From positions 1 to 43,253 of the forward strand of contig CALHCI010000081.1 in the NCBI GenBank assembly GCA_937931165.1: a stretch of DNA of 43,253 bases, in the 5' to 3' direction. Each line of letters begins with the position of its first letter. Within the stretch, counting starts at the first letter, position 1. The position numbers were made by a program, and so were the translations under genes. The DNA comes from an uncultured Granulosicoccaceae bacterium (GTDB taxonomy: Bacteria > Pseudomonadota > Gammaproteobacteria > Granulosicoccales > Granulosicoccaceae). This document shows, piece by piece, positions 16,397-27,580 of this stretch. Below the pieces are notes generated by a model. The model saw nothing but the letters and a program-made list of their open reading frames with translations, ran no database searches and was not told the origin of the DNA.

Positions 16397-16758
16397 GCGT
16401 CGCCACTTTTTAGCGACTTACGCCTGCCTGATTTGAATTTCTGACTGCGTGCTCTGGCGCGCCGCGCTTCCATCGGGTCGAGTTCCAGTGGCCGGTAAAT
16501 TTCCACCCGATCCCCGTCTTCAAGTGGTTCTTCGTAGCTAACCCGCTCGCTGTAAATGCCAACGGGAGTCTCCCCGGGCACGATTCTCAAGCTGGCATCA
16601 GGCCAGTCTTTTTCCAACAGCCCGCTGTGGGTAATCGCAACAAGAACCGTAGAGCCAACCGGCAGTGTAAGCGATAAAACCGTCTGGTCTGACGGCAGCG
16701 CGTAGACGACTTCTATATTGATTTGATCAGCGTGTTCCGGCGTTGCTTCGTCAGGCAT
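16387..16758 (-). CDS. rnfH: RnfH family ubiquitin-like protein
   Basis: A 123-residue small beta-grasp protein of the RnfH/RatB family. It begins with a strand typical of the fold (INIEVVYALPSDQTVLSLTLPVGSTV) and has the EPLEDGDRVEIYRPLELDPMEARRARA block that defines the family. The C-terminus is basic. Function is unclear; RnfH is named from linkage with rnf genes in some bacteria and RatB from linkage with ratA. It is the last gene of the minus-strand run, 12 bp after bamE, so it is probably cotranscribed with bamE. Confidence 0.9.
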   Translation of the reverse strand: MPDEATPEHADQINIEVVYALPSDQTVLSLTLPVGSTVLVAITHSGLLEKDWPDASLRIVPGETPVGIYSERVSYEEPLEDGDRVEIYRPLELDPMEARRARARSQKFKSGRRKSLKSGDAQS

Positions 16759-16770
16759 GTAAAGCGGTGA

Positions 16771-17118
16771 TTAACTGAAGCCGTCTTTTTCAATAGAGAC
16801 AATGCGATCGTTTTCGAACATCAGGGTCAGGCGTCTGGCATCGGGTGCATCTCCTGAGCGATTGATGCTGTAGATGTAGTCCCACCGGGAGCTGTCTTTG
16901 GGGTTGGATACCACCGGCTCACCCAGTATGCCGATCACTTCACTTCTGGTCATGCCTTCGACAATTCTGGCGACAGCTTCATCTGGCAGAATATTGCCCT
17001 GCTGGATTTCAATTTTGTGAGCCCGTGGCAACCACCATGCGCCGCAGCCGCTGAGGGAAATCTGGCTTAGAAACAGCGTTGAGACCAGCAGACTTTTGAT
17101 CAGGAGTTTTGCTTGCAT
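16771..17118 (-). CDS. bamE: Outer membrane assembly lipoprotein BamE (SmpA)
   Basis: A 115-residue lipoprotein subunit of the BAM complex, which inserts beta-barrel proteins into the outer membrane. The signal peptide ends in the lipobox LSGC (Cys25). The mature part has the SmpA/OmlA signature: the QGNILPDEAVARIVEGMTR segment, then VIGILGEPVV and WDYIYSI. Length is close to E. coli BamE (113). It lies between recN and rnfH on the minus strand, as in other gammaproteobacteria. Confidence 0.93.
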   Translation of the reverse strand: MQAKLLIKSLLVSTLFLSQISLSGCGAWWLPRAHKIEIQQGNILPDEAVARIVEGMTRSEVIGILGEPVVSNPKDSSRWDYIYSINRSGDAPDARRLTLMFENDRIVSIEKDGFS

Positions 17119-17220
17119 AATGAATCGCGGGAGACGTTGAGTAATTGCATACTAGCAACTGTCACTGCGCCAGTTGATGTTTTTGCGAACCGGTAACTGA
17201 GTCAGTAACTCGTGCCTGAC

Positions 17221-18906
17221 TTAGCTGATCGTGTCACCGGCGCGCGCGGCGTCGAGCATTTCCTGCGCGTGCTCACGAGTGCGTTTGGTGATTTTTACAC
17301 CGCCGAGCATTCTGGCAATCTCTTCGAGGGATTCTTTTTCAGTGAGTAGCTTCGACTCAGCCAGGGTTTTGTTGTCACTGGATTTTTTAGAGACCCTGAT
17401 ATGGTGGTGCCCTTGGGCGGCGACTTGTGGCAGATGGGTAACACACAGTACCTGACAGCGTGCGCCAAGTTGTCGTAGTTGCTGGCCAACAGTCTCTGCC
17501 ACACCACCGCCAACACCGGTGTCGACTTCATCGAATATCAGCGTTGGCACCTGATTGTTTTTTGAAGCAATAAGCTGTACTGCCAGACTCAGCCTTGAAA
17601 GCTCACCGCCCGAGGCGACATCACTCATCGGTCGCAGTGCAGCACCCGGGTTTGCACTCACTTTAAACACCACCTGATCCATACCTGCGGGTGCCGGCTG
17701 GTCGAGCTTGCGTGGTGAAATTTCGATATCGAATACACCGCCTTTCATACCCAACGTTTGCATTGCACTTGAGAGATGCTTTGATAATTGTTTGGCCGCA
17801 GTTTTACGTTTTTTAGTGAGTTTTTCGCAGGCGGTTTTGTAGTCTGCATGGATAGTGTTGAGTTCTTCTTCGAGCGTTTCTACTGACTCGTCAATGGAGG
17901 TGAGTTCTTCCATCTCTGTTTGTAGTTTTTCTGTGAATTCGGCAAGCTCGGGTAATTCGATGCGATGTTTCTTGGCAAGCTGGTGCGCGGTGGACAAAAT
18001 ACCGTCAAGCTCCTGCAGGCGTTCCGGATGGGGTTCGATGTCGTTGTTGTAGTGCCTTAGTGAATCGACGGCTTCTTCTACCTGTATACGCGCGCTGTTT
18101 AACAGCTCACTGACATCAGAGATTGAGTTGTCCTGGGCAAACAGTGCTTCAATACTGCGTTGTGCATCGGCCAGTTGAGTGAGTGCCGACTTGTTGCTGT
18201 CTTGCAGTAACTCCATGGCCTGCTCGCAGTGCATTTTCAGTTCGGTTGCATTGGCCAGTCTGCGATGTTCTAAATCGATAGCGGCAAAATCGATACTGTT
18301 AAAGTTGTGGCGGGACAGTTCCTGTAACTGATAACGCAGTGTGTCGAGCCGATCTCCTCTGGCCTCGAGCCTTGCGTTGATGTCTGATAGCTTTCTGTGT
18401 TTTTCGTGCCAGTCACTGCATACGGCTTTTACTTTTTGCAGCAGTTTGGCACTGTTGCCGAAGTCGTCAAGAATAACCCGCTGTGTGTCCGGCAGTGTGA
18501 TGAGCTGATGATCGTGTTGTCCGTGAATGTTAACCAGCAACTGTCCAAGCTCGCGCAGGTTGCGCAGTGTCACCGGTGTGCCGTTGATGTAGGCGCGGGA
18601 TTTTCCATCACGTGTTACGACGCGGCGCAGAATGCATTCGTCATCCTGATCCATGGAGTGATCACTTAACCAGTGACTTGCCGCCGGACTTTCTGCAATA
18701 TCAAACAGTGCGGTAATTTCTGCACGTTCGGCGGTATCTCGCACCGCACCCGGTGATGCACGATCGCCCAGTACTAAACCGAGTGCGCCAAGCAGAATAG
18801 ATTTTCCGGCACCGGTTTCACCGGTGAGTGTGGTCATACCTGATTGCAAATCCAGCGCACTGCTGGTGATGATGGCAAAGTCTTTTACTTGTAGTGCAGT
18901 GAGCAT
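17221..18906 (-). CDS. recN: DNA repair protein RecN
   Basis: A 561-residue SMC-like ATPase for double-strand break repair. Walker A is GETGAGKS (residues 29-36) in a head that opens with the MLTALQVKDFAII motif. A central coiled-coil (about 150-380) is interrupted near the middle. The ABC signature VASGGELSRLSLAVQLI and Walker B LIFDEVDTGVGG are near the C-terminus. Length matches E. coli RecN (553). It follows nadK by 57 bp. The upstream region shows no CTG-N10-CAG LexA site, unlike E. coli recN. Confidence 0.96.
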   Translation of the reverse strand: MLTALQVKDFAIITSSALDLQSGMTTLTGETGAGKSILLGALGLVLGDRASPGAVRDTAERAEITALFDIAESPAASHWLSDHSMDQDDECILRRVVTRDGKSRAYINGTPVTLRNLRELGQLLVNIHGQHDHQLITLPDTQRVILDDFGNSAKLLQKVKAVCSDWHEKHRKLSDINARLEARGDRLDTLRYQLQELSRHNFNSIDFAAIDLEHRRLANATELKMHCEQAMELLQDSNKSALTQLADAQRSIEALFAQDNSISDVSELLNSARIQVEEAVDSLRHYNNDIEPHPERLQELDGILSTAHQLAKKHRIELPELAEFTEKLQTEMEELTSIDESVETLEEELNTIHADYKTACEKLTKKRKTAAKQLSKHLSSAMQTLGMKGGVFDIEISPRKLDQPAPAGMDQVVFKVSANPGAALRPMSDVASGGELSRLSLAVQLIASKNNQVPTLIFDEVDTGVGGGVAETVGQQLRQLGARCQVLCVTHLPQVAAQGHHHIRVSKKSSDNKTLAESKLLTEKESLEEIARMLGGVKITKRTREHAQEMLDAARAGDTIS

Positions 18907-18963
18907 GCTGAATACCTGATCAACTGAAGCGGGGTGGATTAAATGCTGGTGCGTTGCAACACA

Positions 18964-19824
18964 CTAGCCCCAGTTGAGCTTCTCCCGCAGGATGTTGTGA
19001 TAGTCGTAGTTGGAAGGATGCAAAATCCTGATGGTGCGGTTGTGCCTTTTTACCTTGATGATGTCATCGTTCTGTAAATCGGTATAAACCTGACCATCAC
19101 AAACCATTTGTGCATACACCGGCTTGCGTTCAGTGACAATGATATCGATTTCAGATTCTGCGGTAACCACCAGTGGCCGGCTGCTTAGTGTATGCGGACA
19201 AATAGGTTGCAACACAACGGCATTGAGGTTGGGATTAACAATAGGCCCGCCACTGGATAATGAATACGCAGTAGAGCCTGATGGCGTGGCGACAATGATA
19301 CCGTCGGCGCGCTGGCTGAGCACAAAGCTGCCATTAATTGAAATTTCAAACTCTATAATCTGCAATACATCTTTAGTGCGCATGACGGTGTCATTGAACG
19401 CCAGTGATTCATGGATGATTTCATCTTTGCGCTGTAGTTTTGCATCGAGCATCAGGCGATGCTCTTCGATGTACTCGCCGTTAATAATTTCTACTAGTTC
19501 GTGCAGTTTGTCTTCCGGTGACACGTCGACCAAAAAGCCCAGTCTGCCGCGATTTACACCGACCAGTGGTACGTTGTGGTTAACCAGTGCTCTGGCGGCG
19601 TGTAGCAACGTGCCGTCGCCACCGATCACAATGGCCAGATCACACTCCTGACCAATGGTTTCCATTTCAACGGTGACCGGGCCGCCCAGTAGTCCGCGGG
19701 TGCTGGAGTCGAGCAGGACTTCCATGCCGGAGTTTTGCAGCAGCACGTAAACATCATTGAGGGTTTTCGAGACGCTGAGATCACCGCTTTTGGCGATGAG
19801 ACCCGCTTTAGTGAATTTTGACAT
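18964..19824 (-). CDS. nadK: NAD kinase
   Basis: A 286-residue enzyme that phosphorylates NAD+ to NADP+ in the cytoplasm. Family motifs are the GGDGT box with catalytic Asp (residues 68-72), FNDTVMR (the NE/D box), and TPSGSTAYSLSSGGPIV. Length is close to E. coli NadK (292). It lies between mutS (75 bp upstream) and recN (57 bp downstream) on the same strand. The nadK-recN adjacency is conserved in many gammaproteobacteria. Confidence 0.96.
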   Translation of the reverse strand: MSKFTKAGLIAKSGDLSVSKTLNDVYVLLQNSGMEVLLDSSTRGLLGGPVTVEMETIGQECDLAIVIGGDGTLLHAARALVNHNVPLVGVNRGRLGFLVDVSPEDKLHELVEIINGEYIEEHRLMLDAKLQRKDEIIHESLAFNDTVMRTKDVLQIIEFEISINGSFVLSQRADGIIVATPSGSTAYSLSSGGPIVNPNLNAVVLQPICPHTLSSRPLVVTAESEIDIIVTERKPVYAQMVCDGQVYTDLQNDDIIKVKRHNRTIRILHPSNYDYHNILREKLNWG

Positions 19825-19899
19825 GGCGCTAAGGTATCACGGTGGCGGTTAATTTTCTTTGGATCAGATGCCAGTCAGCGCGGTTGTCTGCATGGTGAT

Positions 19900-22479
19900 T
19901 CATGACCCTGAAAGCAGTTCGGCCATATGAAAGAGGTGTTCCATTGCCTGCCGCGGGGTGGTGTCTTGCAAGTCAAGGGTTTTCAGGTACGCCTCGACTT
20001 CACTGGATGGTTGATCGAACAATGCCATTTGCATGACGGGTTCGCTGACAGGAAGTACCGGGTTGGGGGAGGTGTCCTGGGCTTCCAGTATTGCCAGTTT
20101 TTGTCTGGCTGTTTCAAGGACTGTGTGTGGAATACCGGCAAGTTTCGCTACCTGCAAACCATAGCTTTGATTGGCTGCACCGGATTTGACGTTGTGCATA
20201 AACACAATTTCATCGTTGTGCTCTACCGCATCGAGGTGCACGTTGCCAATGGTCGGGTGTGTGTCCGGCAGTTCGGTCAGCTCAAAGTAGTGGGTGGCGA
20301 ACAACGTGTAGGCCTTGTTGTTAGCGGCCAGTGCTACCGCGCAGGCGGCGGCCAGAGACAGGCCGTCATAGGTGCTGGTGCCGCGACCGATTTCATCCAT
20401 TAACACCAGGCTGTCGGTGGTGGCGTTGTGCAGTATGTCTGCGGCTTCTGTCATTTCGACCATAAACGTTGAACGCCCGCTGGCCAGATCGTCTGATGCA
20501 CCAATACGCGTAAAGATCCGGTCAACCGGGCCGAGTTCGCAGCGTTCGGCCGGTACGTAGCTGCCGATATGTGCCAGCAAAACGATTAACGCAGTCTGGC
20601 GCATGTAAGTCGATTTACCGCCCATGTTGGGGCCGGTGATCAACAGCATTTTTTGTTTGGCATCGAGGTGCAGATCATTAGGGACGAATGGTTTGTCCAG
20701 CGCCGCTTCAATCACCGGGTGTCGTCCGCCGTCGTAGCTTATGCCGCCTGACTTCACGAAGGTTGGTCGCGCCCAGTTTAACGAGCGGGCTCTTTCGGCG
20801 AGGTTCTGCAGCACATCGATTTCGGCCAGTGCCTGTGCGCATTGTTTGAGTGCCGGCAGATTGGTGGCGAGTTCGGTTAGCAGCGTCTCATAAAGGGTGC
20901 GTTCCCGTTGCAGTGATCGCTCACGCGCAGACAGTACTTTGTCTTCAAACTTTTTGAGTTCTTCTGTGATGTATCTTTCGGCACCTTTAAGCGTTTGTCT
21001 TCTGCTGTATTCAGTCGGGATATCACCCTTGCTGGCTTTTGATACTTCGATGTAATAACCATGTACCCGGTTATAACCGACTTTTAACGTGGAAATGCCG
21101 GTGCGTTCGCGTTCACGGGATTCGAGATCAGACAGGTAGCTGTCAGCGTTTTCACTGAGTGTACGTAACTCATCGAGCGTGCTGTCGTAACCGGTACGTA
21201 TCACACCGCCGTCTTTTAACAATGCCGGTGGTTCATCGGCCAGTGCATTGTTTAACAGCTGCGTTTCTTTTTCGAAGCCGCTAAGACAATCTGCCAGATT
21301 GTCGAGCAGTACATTATTGTACTGGTTTATCAGGGCTTCGATGTCAGGTTGTAAGCGCAGGCTGTCTCGCAGGCTCAGCAGATCTCTGGGGCGCGCGCTG
21401 CCAATGGATACTCTGGCAAGAATTCTTTCAATGTCTGCGATACCTTTTAAAGTATCAGCAAGTGTGGTGGCAGCGTCCGGCTGACTGATCAGGGTTTGAA
21501 TGCTGTCGAAGCGCGCATCAAGTACCTGATGATCGCGCAGTGGTCTGTTGAGCCAGCGCGACAACAGCCGCCCGCCCATGCTGGTGCAGGTTTTATCGAG
21601 AAGGGCGCGCAACGTTGCACCGGGCTGACCGCTGAGACTGATGTCAATTTCAAGGTTGCGACGGGTGGAGGCATCGAGTGTGAGTGCATCTTTCGGCGAC
21701 TCTGTAGTGATGCCCTGTATATGCGGCGGTGCACCTCGGTGGGTTTCTTTGACATATTGCAGCAGGCAGCCGGCAGCGGCCGTCCCGCGCAGTAGTTCTT
21801 CACAACCGAAGCCGCGCAGGTCTTTGCTACCGAATAACTTGCACAATTGTTCATGCGCGCTTTGTGTGTCGAAATGCCATGGTGGTCGCGGGCGAACAAT
21901 GTAATCACTGAACGCAGGATTTTCAGCATAGTCTTCAGCGACCAGCAGTTCAGCCGGTCGCAGCCTTGCAAGCTCCGCCAGCAGCATGGTTTCAGATTGA
22001 AATTCCGACACCTGAATAGTGCCGACTGCCAGATCAATGCTGGCCACGCCATACCAGTCGTTGTCGATAAGTACCGAAGTCAGTAAACAGGGCTGGCGAT
22101 CCTGCAGCAGTGCCTCATCGGTAACTGTGCCTGGCGTCAGTACGCGAACAATTTGCCGTTCGACCGGCCCTTTGCTAGTGGCCGGATCACCGATTTGTTC
22201 GCACAACGCTACCGACTCGCCCAGTGCGACAAGCTTGGCCAGATAGCTTTCAACTGAGTGATGGGGCACGCCGGCCATCGGGATTGGCTGACCCGAAGAC
22301 TGGCCTCTGGCCGTAAGGGTAATGGACAGCAGTTCGGCGGCGCGTTTGGCATCGTCGAAAAACAGCTCGTAAAAATCTCCCATACGGTAAAACACCAGCG
22401 TGTCGGGATATTCCGATTTGATACCCAGGTACTGGCGCATCATCGGTGTATGTTTGGTGGCGGTTGTCATAGGTGCCAT
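19900..22479 (-). CDS. mutS: DNA mismatch repair protein MutS
   Basis: An 859-residue mismatch-recognition ATPase. The mismatch-binding motif FYELF is in [12 protein letters not shown] near the N-terminus. The P-loop GPNMGGKST, the signature block [16 protein letters not shown] and Walker [17 protein letters not shown] are all present. Length matches E. coli MutS (853). The open frame starts with a GTG at 22521, but the E. coli protein has only about nine residues before the HTPMM motif, so the ATG at 22479 (or 22470) is more likely; neither has a strong ribosome binding site. It is divergent from pncC. Confidence 0.97.
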   Translation of the reverse strand: MAPMTTATKHTPMMRQYLGIKSEYPDTLVFYRMGDFYELFFDDAKRAAELLSITLTARGQSSGQPIPMAGVPHHSVESYLAKLVALGESVALCEQIGDPATSKGPVERQIVRVLTPGTVTDEALLQDRQPCLLTSVLIDNDWYGVASIDLAVGTIQVSEFQSETMLLAELARLRPAELLVAEDYAENPAFSDYIVRPRPPWHFDTQSAHEQLCKLFGSKDLRGFGCEELLRGTAAAGCLLQYVKETHRGAPPHIQGITTESPKDALTLDASTRRNLEIDISLSGQPGATLRALLDKTCTSMGGRLLSRWLNRPLRDHQVLDARFDSIQTLISQPDAATTLADTLKGIADIERILARVSIGSARPRDLLSLRDSLRLQPDIEALINQYNNVLLDNLADCLSGFEKETQLLNNALADEPPALLKDGGVIRTGYDSTLDELRTLSENADSYLSDLESRERERTGISTLKVGYNRVHGYYIEVSKASKGDIPTEYSRRQTLKGAERYITEELKKFEDKVLSARERSLQRERTLYETLLTELATNLPALKQCAQALAEIDVLQNLAERARSLNWARPTFVKSGGISYDGGRHPVIEAALDKPFVPNDLHLDAKQKMLLITGPNMGGKSTYMRQTALIVLLAHIGSYVPAERCELGPVDRIFTRIGASDDLASGRSTFMVEMTEAADILHNATTDSLVLMDEIGRGTSTYDGLSLAAACAVALAANNKAYTLFATHYFELTELPDTHPTIGNVHLDAVEHNDEIVFMHNVKSGAANQSYGLQVAKLAGIPHTVLETARQKLAILEAQDTSPNPVLPVSEPVMQMALFDQPSSEVEAYLKTLDLQDTTPRQAMEHLFHMAELLSGS

Positions 22480-22623
22480 TGTAACCGTTGCCAGAGTCGG
22501 TGGCACCGTAGGGATGGCCACAAAAGTGTGCTGTTGATGGCTGGCCGGTTTTGTTTCGCTGCTTTACCATGGCGGTGGTTGGCAAAGGCCGGTTAGGGTT
22601 GCGAATGACTGACAGGATTGTGT

Positions 22624-23139
22624 ATGAATAAAGAACAGCAACAATTGCTACAGCAGTTGGCTGTGTTAGCGGTGGAGCGGCAACAGGTTATTGCCACAGC
22701 CGAGTCATGCACTGCCGGTATGATTGCCGCAGCGCTGACTGAATTGTCCGGCAGCTCTGCGTGGTTTGATCGTGGTTTTGTTACCTACAGCAATGACGCC
22801 AAGCAGCAAATGCTGGGGGTAACGGAAGAGACACTGCAAGGTCCGGGTGCGGTGAGTGCGGCGACGGTCGCACAAATGGCGCAAGGTGCGCTGGCACGGA
22901 GTAGCGCGACCATGGCGGTATCTGTAAGCGGGGTTGCCGGACCCGGAGGTGGCAGCGAGCAAAAGCCGGTGGGTACGGTGTGGATGGCCTGGGCCAGTCG
23001 CGACTATGGTCATCGCACGCGGCATTTTTTGTTTGCCGGTGATCGGGCGGATGTTCGTTCGCAAACTGTCACTGAGGCCGTTCGAGGTCTGATCGACTGT
23101 ATTCTTTCCGAGCCCGAAGTGTCTCCGATCAGGCACTGA
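22624..23139 (+). CDS. pncC: Nicotinamide-nucleotide amidohydrolase PncC (CinA C-terminal domain)
   Basis: A 171-residue enzyme that deamidates NMN to nicotinate mononucleotide in pyridine nucleotide recycling. It is the stand-alone CinA C-terminal domain: TAESCTAG near residues 26-32 holds the proposed catalytic serine, and SGVAGPGGGSEQKPVGTVW is the second signature. The ATG is preceded 6 nt upstream by AGGA; a TTG two codons earlier is less likely. It is upstream of recA, a conserved pairing. The matching N-terminal CinA domain is encoded separately at 31522-32295. Confidence 0.93.
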   Translation: MNKEQQQLLQQLAVLAVERQQVIATAESCTAGMIAAALTELSGSSAWFDRGFVTYSNDAKQQMLGVTEETLQGPGAVSAATVAQMAQGALARSSATMAVSVSGVAGPGGGSEQKPVGTVWMAWASRDYGHRTRHFLFAGDRADVRSQTVTEAVRGLIDCILSEPEVSPIRH

Positions 23140-23318
23140 CTCCGGTTATCGTCGCGAAAGATCAATTTACGGTGATTTGGCCTTACAGCGCTGTGATGAC
23201 GCCGCTGTCTATGCGACAATAGAAAGGGTCACGGAGAGCATGCAACCGCAAGTATGTCTCACCGGACCGCAGGCAAATCACGCAGTTTCTTCCAGTCGTA
23301 AATTCAGGAGTCCAGAAC

Positions 23319-24365
23319 GTGGATGACAACAAAAAGAAAGCCCTAAGTGCAGCTCTGGGTCAAATCGAAAAGCAATTCGGCAAAGGCGCCGTTATGCGCA
23401 TGGGTGACTCCAGTGTCAATCGCGATATCGATGTCGTTTCCACAGGCTCGTTAACGCTTGATATTGCGCTCGGCATAGGTGGCCTGCCCAAGGGGCGGAT
23501 CTGTGAAATCTACGGTCCGGAATCTTCCGGTAAAACCACAATGACACTGCAGGCCGTTGCCCAATGCCAGAAGGCAGGTGGTACCGCTGCATTTATCGAC
23601 GCTGAGCACGCGCTTGATCCGGTTTATGCTGAAAAGCTCGGTGTGAACGTTGATGAATTACTGGTTTCGCAACCCGACACCGGTGATCAGGCGCTGGAAA
23701 TTACTGACATGCTGGTTCGTTCTGCTTCGGTAGATATTATTGTTGTAGACTCGGTTGCCGCGCTGACACCAAAAGCGGAAATCGAGGGTGACATGGGTGA
23801 TCACCATGTTGGCTTGCATGCCCGCCTGATGTCACAGGCGCTTCGTAAGCTAACCGCCAATATCAAACGCTCCAATACGCTGGTCATTTTCATTAACCAG
23901 ATCCGTATGAAAATCGGTGTGATGTTCGGCAGCCCTGAAACCACCACTGGTGGTAATGCACTGAAATTCTACTCTTCCGTACGTATGGATATTCGCCGAA
24001 CCGGCTCTATTAAAAAGGGCGATGAGGTTATCGGCAACGACACTCGTGTGAAGGTGGTTAAAAATAAAATGGCGCCTCCGTTCAAGCAGGCCGAGTTCGA
24101 GATTCTGTACGGCGAAGGTACCTCTCATGAAGGCGAACTGATTGACCTTGGCGTGAAAAACGGTCTGGTTGAGAAGGCCGGTGCCTGGTACAGCTACAAT
24201 GGCGATCGTATCGGTCAGGGTAAAGATAACGTTCGCAACCACATGAAAGAAAATCCGCAAATGTCAGAAGAGCTCGATACCAAGTTGCGTGAGATGCTTC
24301 TGCCAAAGGCCGGACCAGTTAAAGACGAGGCGTCAGAAGATCTTGCCGAAGAGCAAATCGGCTAA
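23319..24365 (+). CDS. recA: Recombinase RecA
   Basis: A 348-residue ATP-dependent strand-exchange protein and LexA coprotease. Walker A is GPESSGKT (residues 66-73) and Walker B lies in [11 protein letters not shown] (about 138-148). The L2-region block [19 protein letters not shown] is present, and the C-terminus is acidic ([11 protein letters not shown]). It starts with GTG, with CAGGAG 8 nt upstream. The upstream 180 bp contain no canonical CTG-N10-CAG box; CTGTCTATGCGACAAT at 23205-23220 is at best a degenerate one. Confidence 0.98.
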   Translation: MDDNKKKALSAALGQIEKQFGKGAVMRMGDSSVNRDIDVVSTGSLTLDIALGIGGLPKGRICEIYGPESSGKTTMTLQAVAQCQKAGGTAAFIDAEHALDPVYAEKLGVNVDELLVSQPDTGDQALEITDMLVRSASVDIIVVDSVAALTPKAEIEGDMGDHHVGLHARLMSQALRKLTANIKRSNTLVIFINQIRMKIGVMFGSPETTTGGNALKFYSSVRMDIRRTGSIKKGDEVIGNDTRVKVVKNKMAPPFKQAEFEILYGEGTSHEGELIDLGVKNGLVEKAGAWYSYNGDRIGQGKDNVRNHMKENPQMSEELDTKLREMLLPKAGPVKDEASEDLAEEQIG

Positions 24366-24912
24366 TCCTTTTGCCGATATCACCGAAGATCCCGATGACT
24401 CCGGCATTGCGTGTCTCGACGAAGCCCAACCGGAGTCAGACGAGCCGCTTGTCACTGTTTCCACTGTCAGACACACAGCGGTCAGACTGTTGGCGAGGCG
24501 TGAGCACGGCAGAGCAGAGTTAAGTGACAAGCTTCGCTTGCGGAAGTATCCGCAGCCGCTGATCGAGCAGGTGCTCGATCAGCTTGCCGAGCGCGGATTG
24601 CAGTGTGATCTGAGGTTTGCAGAGTCCTACACACGCATGCGCGTGCAACGTGGCTACGGCGGCAACAAGATCCGTTCCGAGTTGCAGACGCGGTCGTTAA
24701 GCCGTGAAATCATCGAGGATGCGCTGGCGGTGTATGAGGGCGAATGGATAGACAACGCCATTGGTGCACTGCAAAAAAAATACTCCGAAGCCCAGTTAGC
24801 AGATTGCAGCATACGAGAACTTGCCAGAATGCAGCGTTTTTTGTGGTCGCGAGGCTATAATTCCGCTGACATTTCAACAGCGCTCAAAAGTGTACGTAAT
24901 TCTGTAAAATAG
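24289..24912 (+). CDS. recX: Regulatory protein RecX
   Basis: A RecX-family inhibitor of RecA filaments, up to 207 residues long. Recognisable parts are [20 protein letters not shown] (about 64-83), the [20 protein letters not shown] helix pair, [12 protein letters not shown], and a final helix ending at the SRGYNSADI block. The first 50-60 residues are a poorly conserved extension compared with E. coli RecX (166 residues). The start is uncertain: the ATG used here would overlap recA by 77 bp, while an in-frame TTG at 24343 would overlap it by 23 bp; neither has a good ribosome binding site. Either way it is translated from the recA transcript. Confidence 0.9.
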   Translation: MRCFCQRPDQLKTRRQKILPKSKSANPFADITEDPDDSGIACLDEAQPESDEPLVTVSTVRHTAVRLLARREHGRAELSDKLRLRKYPQPLIEQVLDQLAERGLQCDLRFAESYTRMRVQRGYGGNKIRSELQTRSLSREIIEDALAVYEGEWIDNAIGALQKKYSEAQLADCSIRELARMQRFLWSRGYNSADISTALKSVRNSVK

Positions 24913-24964
24913 CCGGCCCTGCTTGCGGCCTGACACTCGCTCCCGACACCGAAAACCTCCTGCC

Positions 24965-27580
24965 ATGCTATCGACATCTGACATACGACAAAAATTTCTG
25001 TCTTTTTTTGAATCGAAAGGCCATGAAATTGTTGCCTCCAGTCCCCTGGTACCCGGCAACGATGCAACCCTGCTGTTTACCAACGCCGGTATGGTGCAGT
25101 TTAAAGATGTGTTTCTCGGTATCGACAAACGCGGGTATGACCGGGCAACTACCTCGCAGCGCTGCGTCAGAGCTGGAGGCAAACACAATGACCTCGAGAA
25201 TGTCGGGTATACCGCACGCCACCATACGTTTTTTGAAATGCTCGGGAATTTCAGTTTCGGTGACTATTTTAAAGAAGAGGCAATTGAGTATGCCTGGGAG
25301 TTTTTAACCGGCGTTCTGGGGCTGCCCGAAAATAAGCTCTGGATTACTGTTTTTGAAGAGGACGATGAAGCCTACGACTTGTGGGCAAAGAAAATCGGGG
25401 TGCCGGAAGAACGCATTGCGCGCATCGGTGCGAAGGATAATTTCTGGCAAATGGGGGATACCGGTCCCTGTGGTCCTTGTTCGGAAATTTTCTATGATCA
25501 TGGGCCGGAAGTTTTTGGTGGTCCGCCGGGCACACCGGATGAAGACGGTGACAGATACATTGAGATCTGGAATCTGGTTTTTATGCAGTTTGACCGCTCA
25601 GCCGATGGCACGTTAACCCCACTGCCGAAACCCAGTGTCGATACCGGCATGGGTCTGGAGCGAATTGCTGCCGTGTTGCAGCACGTGCATAACAACTACG
25701 AGATTGATCTGTTTGCTGAATTGCTGACTCACGTGCAATCGGTCACCGGCGCTCAGGATGCTGACAGTCCTTCGCTCAAAGTTATTGCCGATCATATCCG
25801 CTCGTGCGCTTTTATGATTGTGGATGGCGTATTGCCATCCAATGAGGGCAGGGGCTACGTACTGCGCCGGATCATTCGCCGCGCAGCAAGGCACGGACAC
25901 AACCTGGGGGCTTCAGAGCCGTTTTTTCACAAGCTGGTTGAGCCGCTGGCAAATCTGATGGGTGAAGCCTTTCCCGAGTTAGTCAAAGCCAGGTCCATTG
26001 TCACCGATGCGCTGCTGGCAGAAGAACTGCGCTTTGCCGAAACCCTGAGTCAGGGTATGAAAATACTTGAAGACGATTTGTCAAAGCTTCAAAGTGATAC
26101 TGTACCAGGCGAGGTATTGTTCAAACTTTATGATACCTTCGGGTTTCCGCTTGATCTCACCGCGGATATTGCACGTGAGAGAGGGCTGAAAGTTGATGAA
26201 TCAGGATTTGAGCTGCAAATGGAAGCGCAGAGGTCACGAGCCAGGGCGGCAAGTCAGTTCGCGAGCACTACTGTTGAAGTGAACTCCAGCGCCCGTACAA
26301 CTTTTACCGGCTACGATCACGCGTCGGATACCGGTGTTGTGCAAGAACTTTTTGTGGACGGTGAAGCGGTCAACAGTGTGTCCTTCAATGGTGAGTCCGT
26401 GGAGTCTGTGGTGGTTGTGCTGGATAAAACGCCATTCTATGGCGAGTCCGGCGGGCAGGTGGGTGACAATGGCATGTTGCGCGCGGCCGGTGCTGAATTT
26501 TCAGTCGCAGATACGCAAAAGTCAGCTAACGCTATTTTGCACTTCGGTAAGTTACTGAGTGGCACCTTAAGTTGTGGCGATGAGGTTGCGGCCAGTATTG
26601 ATGAGAACCGTCGCGGTGCCACCATCAAAAATCACTCTGCAACGCATCTGTTGCATTCAGGGCTGCGCAGATCTCTTGGTGATCATGTACAGCAGAAAGG
26701 TTCTTTGGTCACACCCGGCAATTTGCGTTTTGATTTTTCTCATAACGAGCCGGTAGCAACTCAAACACTGGCTGAAATAGAAACCTGGGTTAATGAACAA
26801 GTGCGTCTCAACAGTGGTTCCAGCATCTCTGAAATGAGTATGGATGAGGCGATGCAAAAAGGAGCCACCGCGTTGTTCGGAGAAAAGTACGGTGATGTTG
26901 TCCGTGTTGTTGAACTGGGTGAGCACTCTACCGAGCTTTGTGGTGGAACGCATGTCCGCCGCACCGGAGACATTGGCACGTTTCGAATCATCAGTGAAAC
27001 CGGTGTTGCATCAGGGGTTCGACGTATAGAAGCGCTAACCGGTGCTGCAGCAGTGGATTTTACTGCCAAAGAACATCGTACGTTACAGCAGATCGCGGTT
27101 AGCCTTAAAGCACCTGTTGAGAAAGTAGACGAGCGCGTGATGCAGCTTGCAGAACAAAACCGTGAACTCAGCAGAGAGCTTGATCGCCTCAAATCAAAAC
27201 TTGCCTCGCAGGCAGGTGACACCATGATAGACACTGCTGAAGACATCAGTGGTATTAAAGTACTGGCGACTGAACTTGAAAATGCTGATGTTAAAGCCAT
27301 GCGTGAAACGATGGATAAGCTTAAAGATAAACTGGGCACCGCAGCGATTGTGCTTGGTAGTGTCGACGGCGATAAGGTTCGATTGATTGCCGGTGTCACC
27401 AAAGATGCCACTTCACGTATCAGGGCAGGTGACTTAATTAATCATGTTGCGATGCAGGTAGGCGGCAAAGGTGGTGGCCGTCCTGATCTTGCTCAGGCTG
27501 GTGGCAGTGAACCTGAAAAACTGGCCGCGGCCCTTGCCAGTGTGCCAGGCTGGATAAGCGAACAACTAGAACAATCATGA
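24965..27580 (+). CDS. alaS: Alanine-tRNA ligase
   Basis: An 871-residue class II synthetase that charges tRNA-Ala. The N-terminal catalytic core starts [14 protein letters not shown] and contains [13 protein letters not shown]. The editing domain has the zinc motif HSATHLLHS (about 560) and CGGTHV (about 660). The C-terminal region contains a glycine-rich [16 protein letters not shown]. The frame runs 14 codons further upstream, but alignment with E. coli AlaS supports this ATG, although no ribosome binding site is obvious. Its stop codon overlaps the lysC start as ATGA, implying translational coupling. Confidence 0.97.
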   Translation: MLSTSDIRQKFLSFFESKGHEIVASSPLVPGNDATLLFTNAGMVQFKDVFLGIDKRGYDRATTSQRCVRAGGKHNDLENVGYTARHHTFFEMLGNFSFGDYFKEEAIEYAWEFLTGVLGLPENKLWITVFEEDDEAYDLWAKKIGVPEERIARIGAKDNFWQMGDTGPCGPCSEIFYDHGPEVFGGPPGTPDEDGDRYIEIWNLVFMQFDRSADGTLTPLPKPSVDTGMGLERIAAVLQHVHNNYEIDLFAELLTHVQSVTGAQDADSPSLKVIADHIRSCAFMIVDGVLPSNEGRGYVLRRIIRRAARHGHNLGASEPFFHKLVEPLANLMGEAFPELVKARSIVTDALLAEELRFAETLSQGMKILEDDLSKLQSDTVPGEVLFKLYDTFGFPLDLTADIARERGLKVDESGFELQMEAQRSRARAASQFASTTVEVNSSARTTFTGYDHASDTGVVQELFVDGEAVNSVSFNGESVESVVVVLDKTPFYGESGGQVGDNGMLRAAGAEFSVADTQKSANAILHFGKLLSGTLSCGDEVAASIDENRRGATIKNHSATHLLHSGLRRSLGDHVQQKGSLVTPGNLRFDFSHNEPVATQTLAEIETWVNEQVRLNSGSSISEMSMDEAMQKGATALFGEKYGDVVRVVELGEHSTELCGGTHVRRTGDIGTFRIISETGVASGVRRIEALTGAAAVDFTAKEHRTLQQIAVSLKAPVEKVDERVMQLAEQNRELSRELDRLKSKLASQAGDTMIDTAEDISGIKVLATELENADVKAMRETMDKLKDKLGTAAIVLGSVDGDKVRLIAGVTKDATSRIRAGDLINHVAMQVGGKGGGRPDLAQAGGSEPEKLAAALASVPGWISEQLEQS

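Noticed and set aside
23205..23220. A LexA (SOS) box before recA
   Set aside because: Only the CTGT half matches; the right half reads CAAT instead of ACAG, so I do not annotate it.
26761..27411. A 216-residue open frame on the minus strand inside alaS
   Set aside because: Low-complexity Ser/Thr-rich composition, antisense to a conserved gene: a shadow frame.
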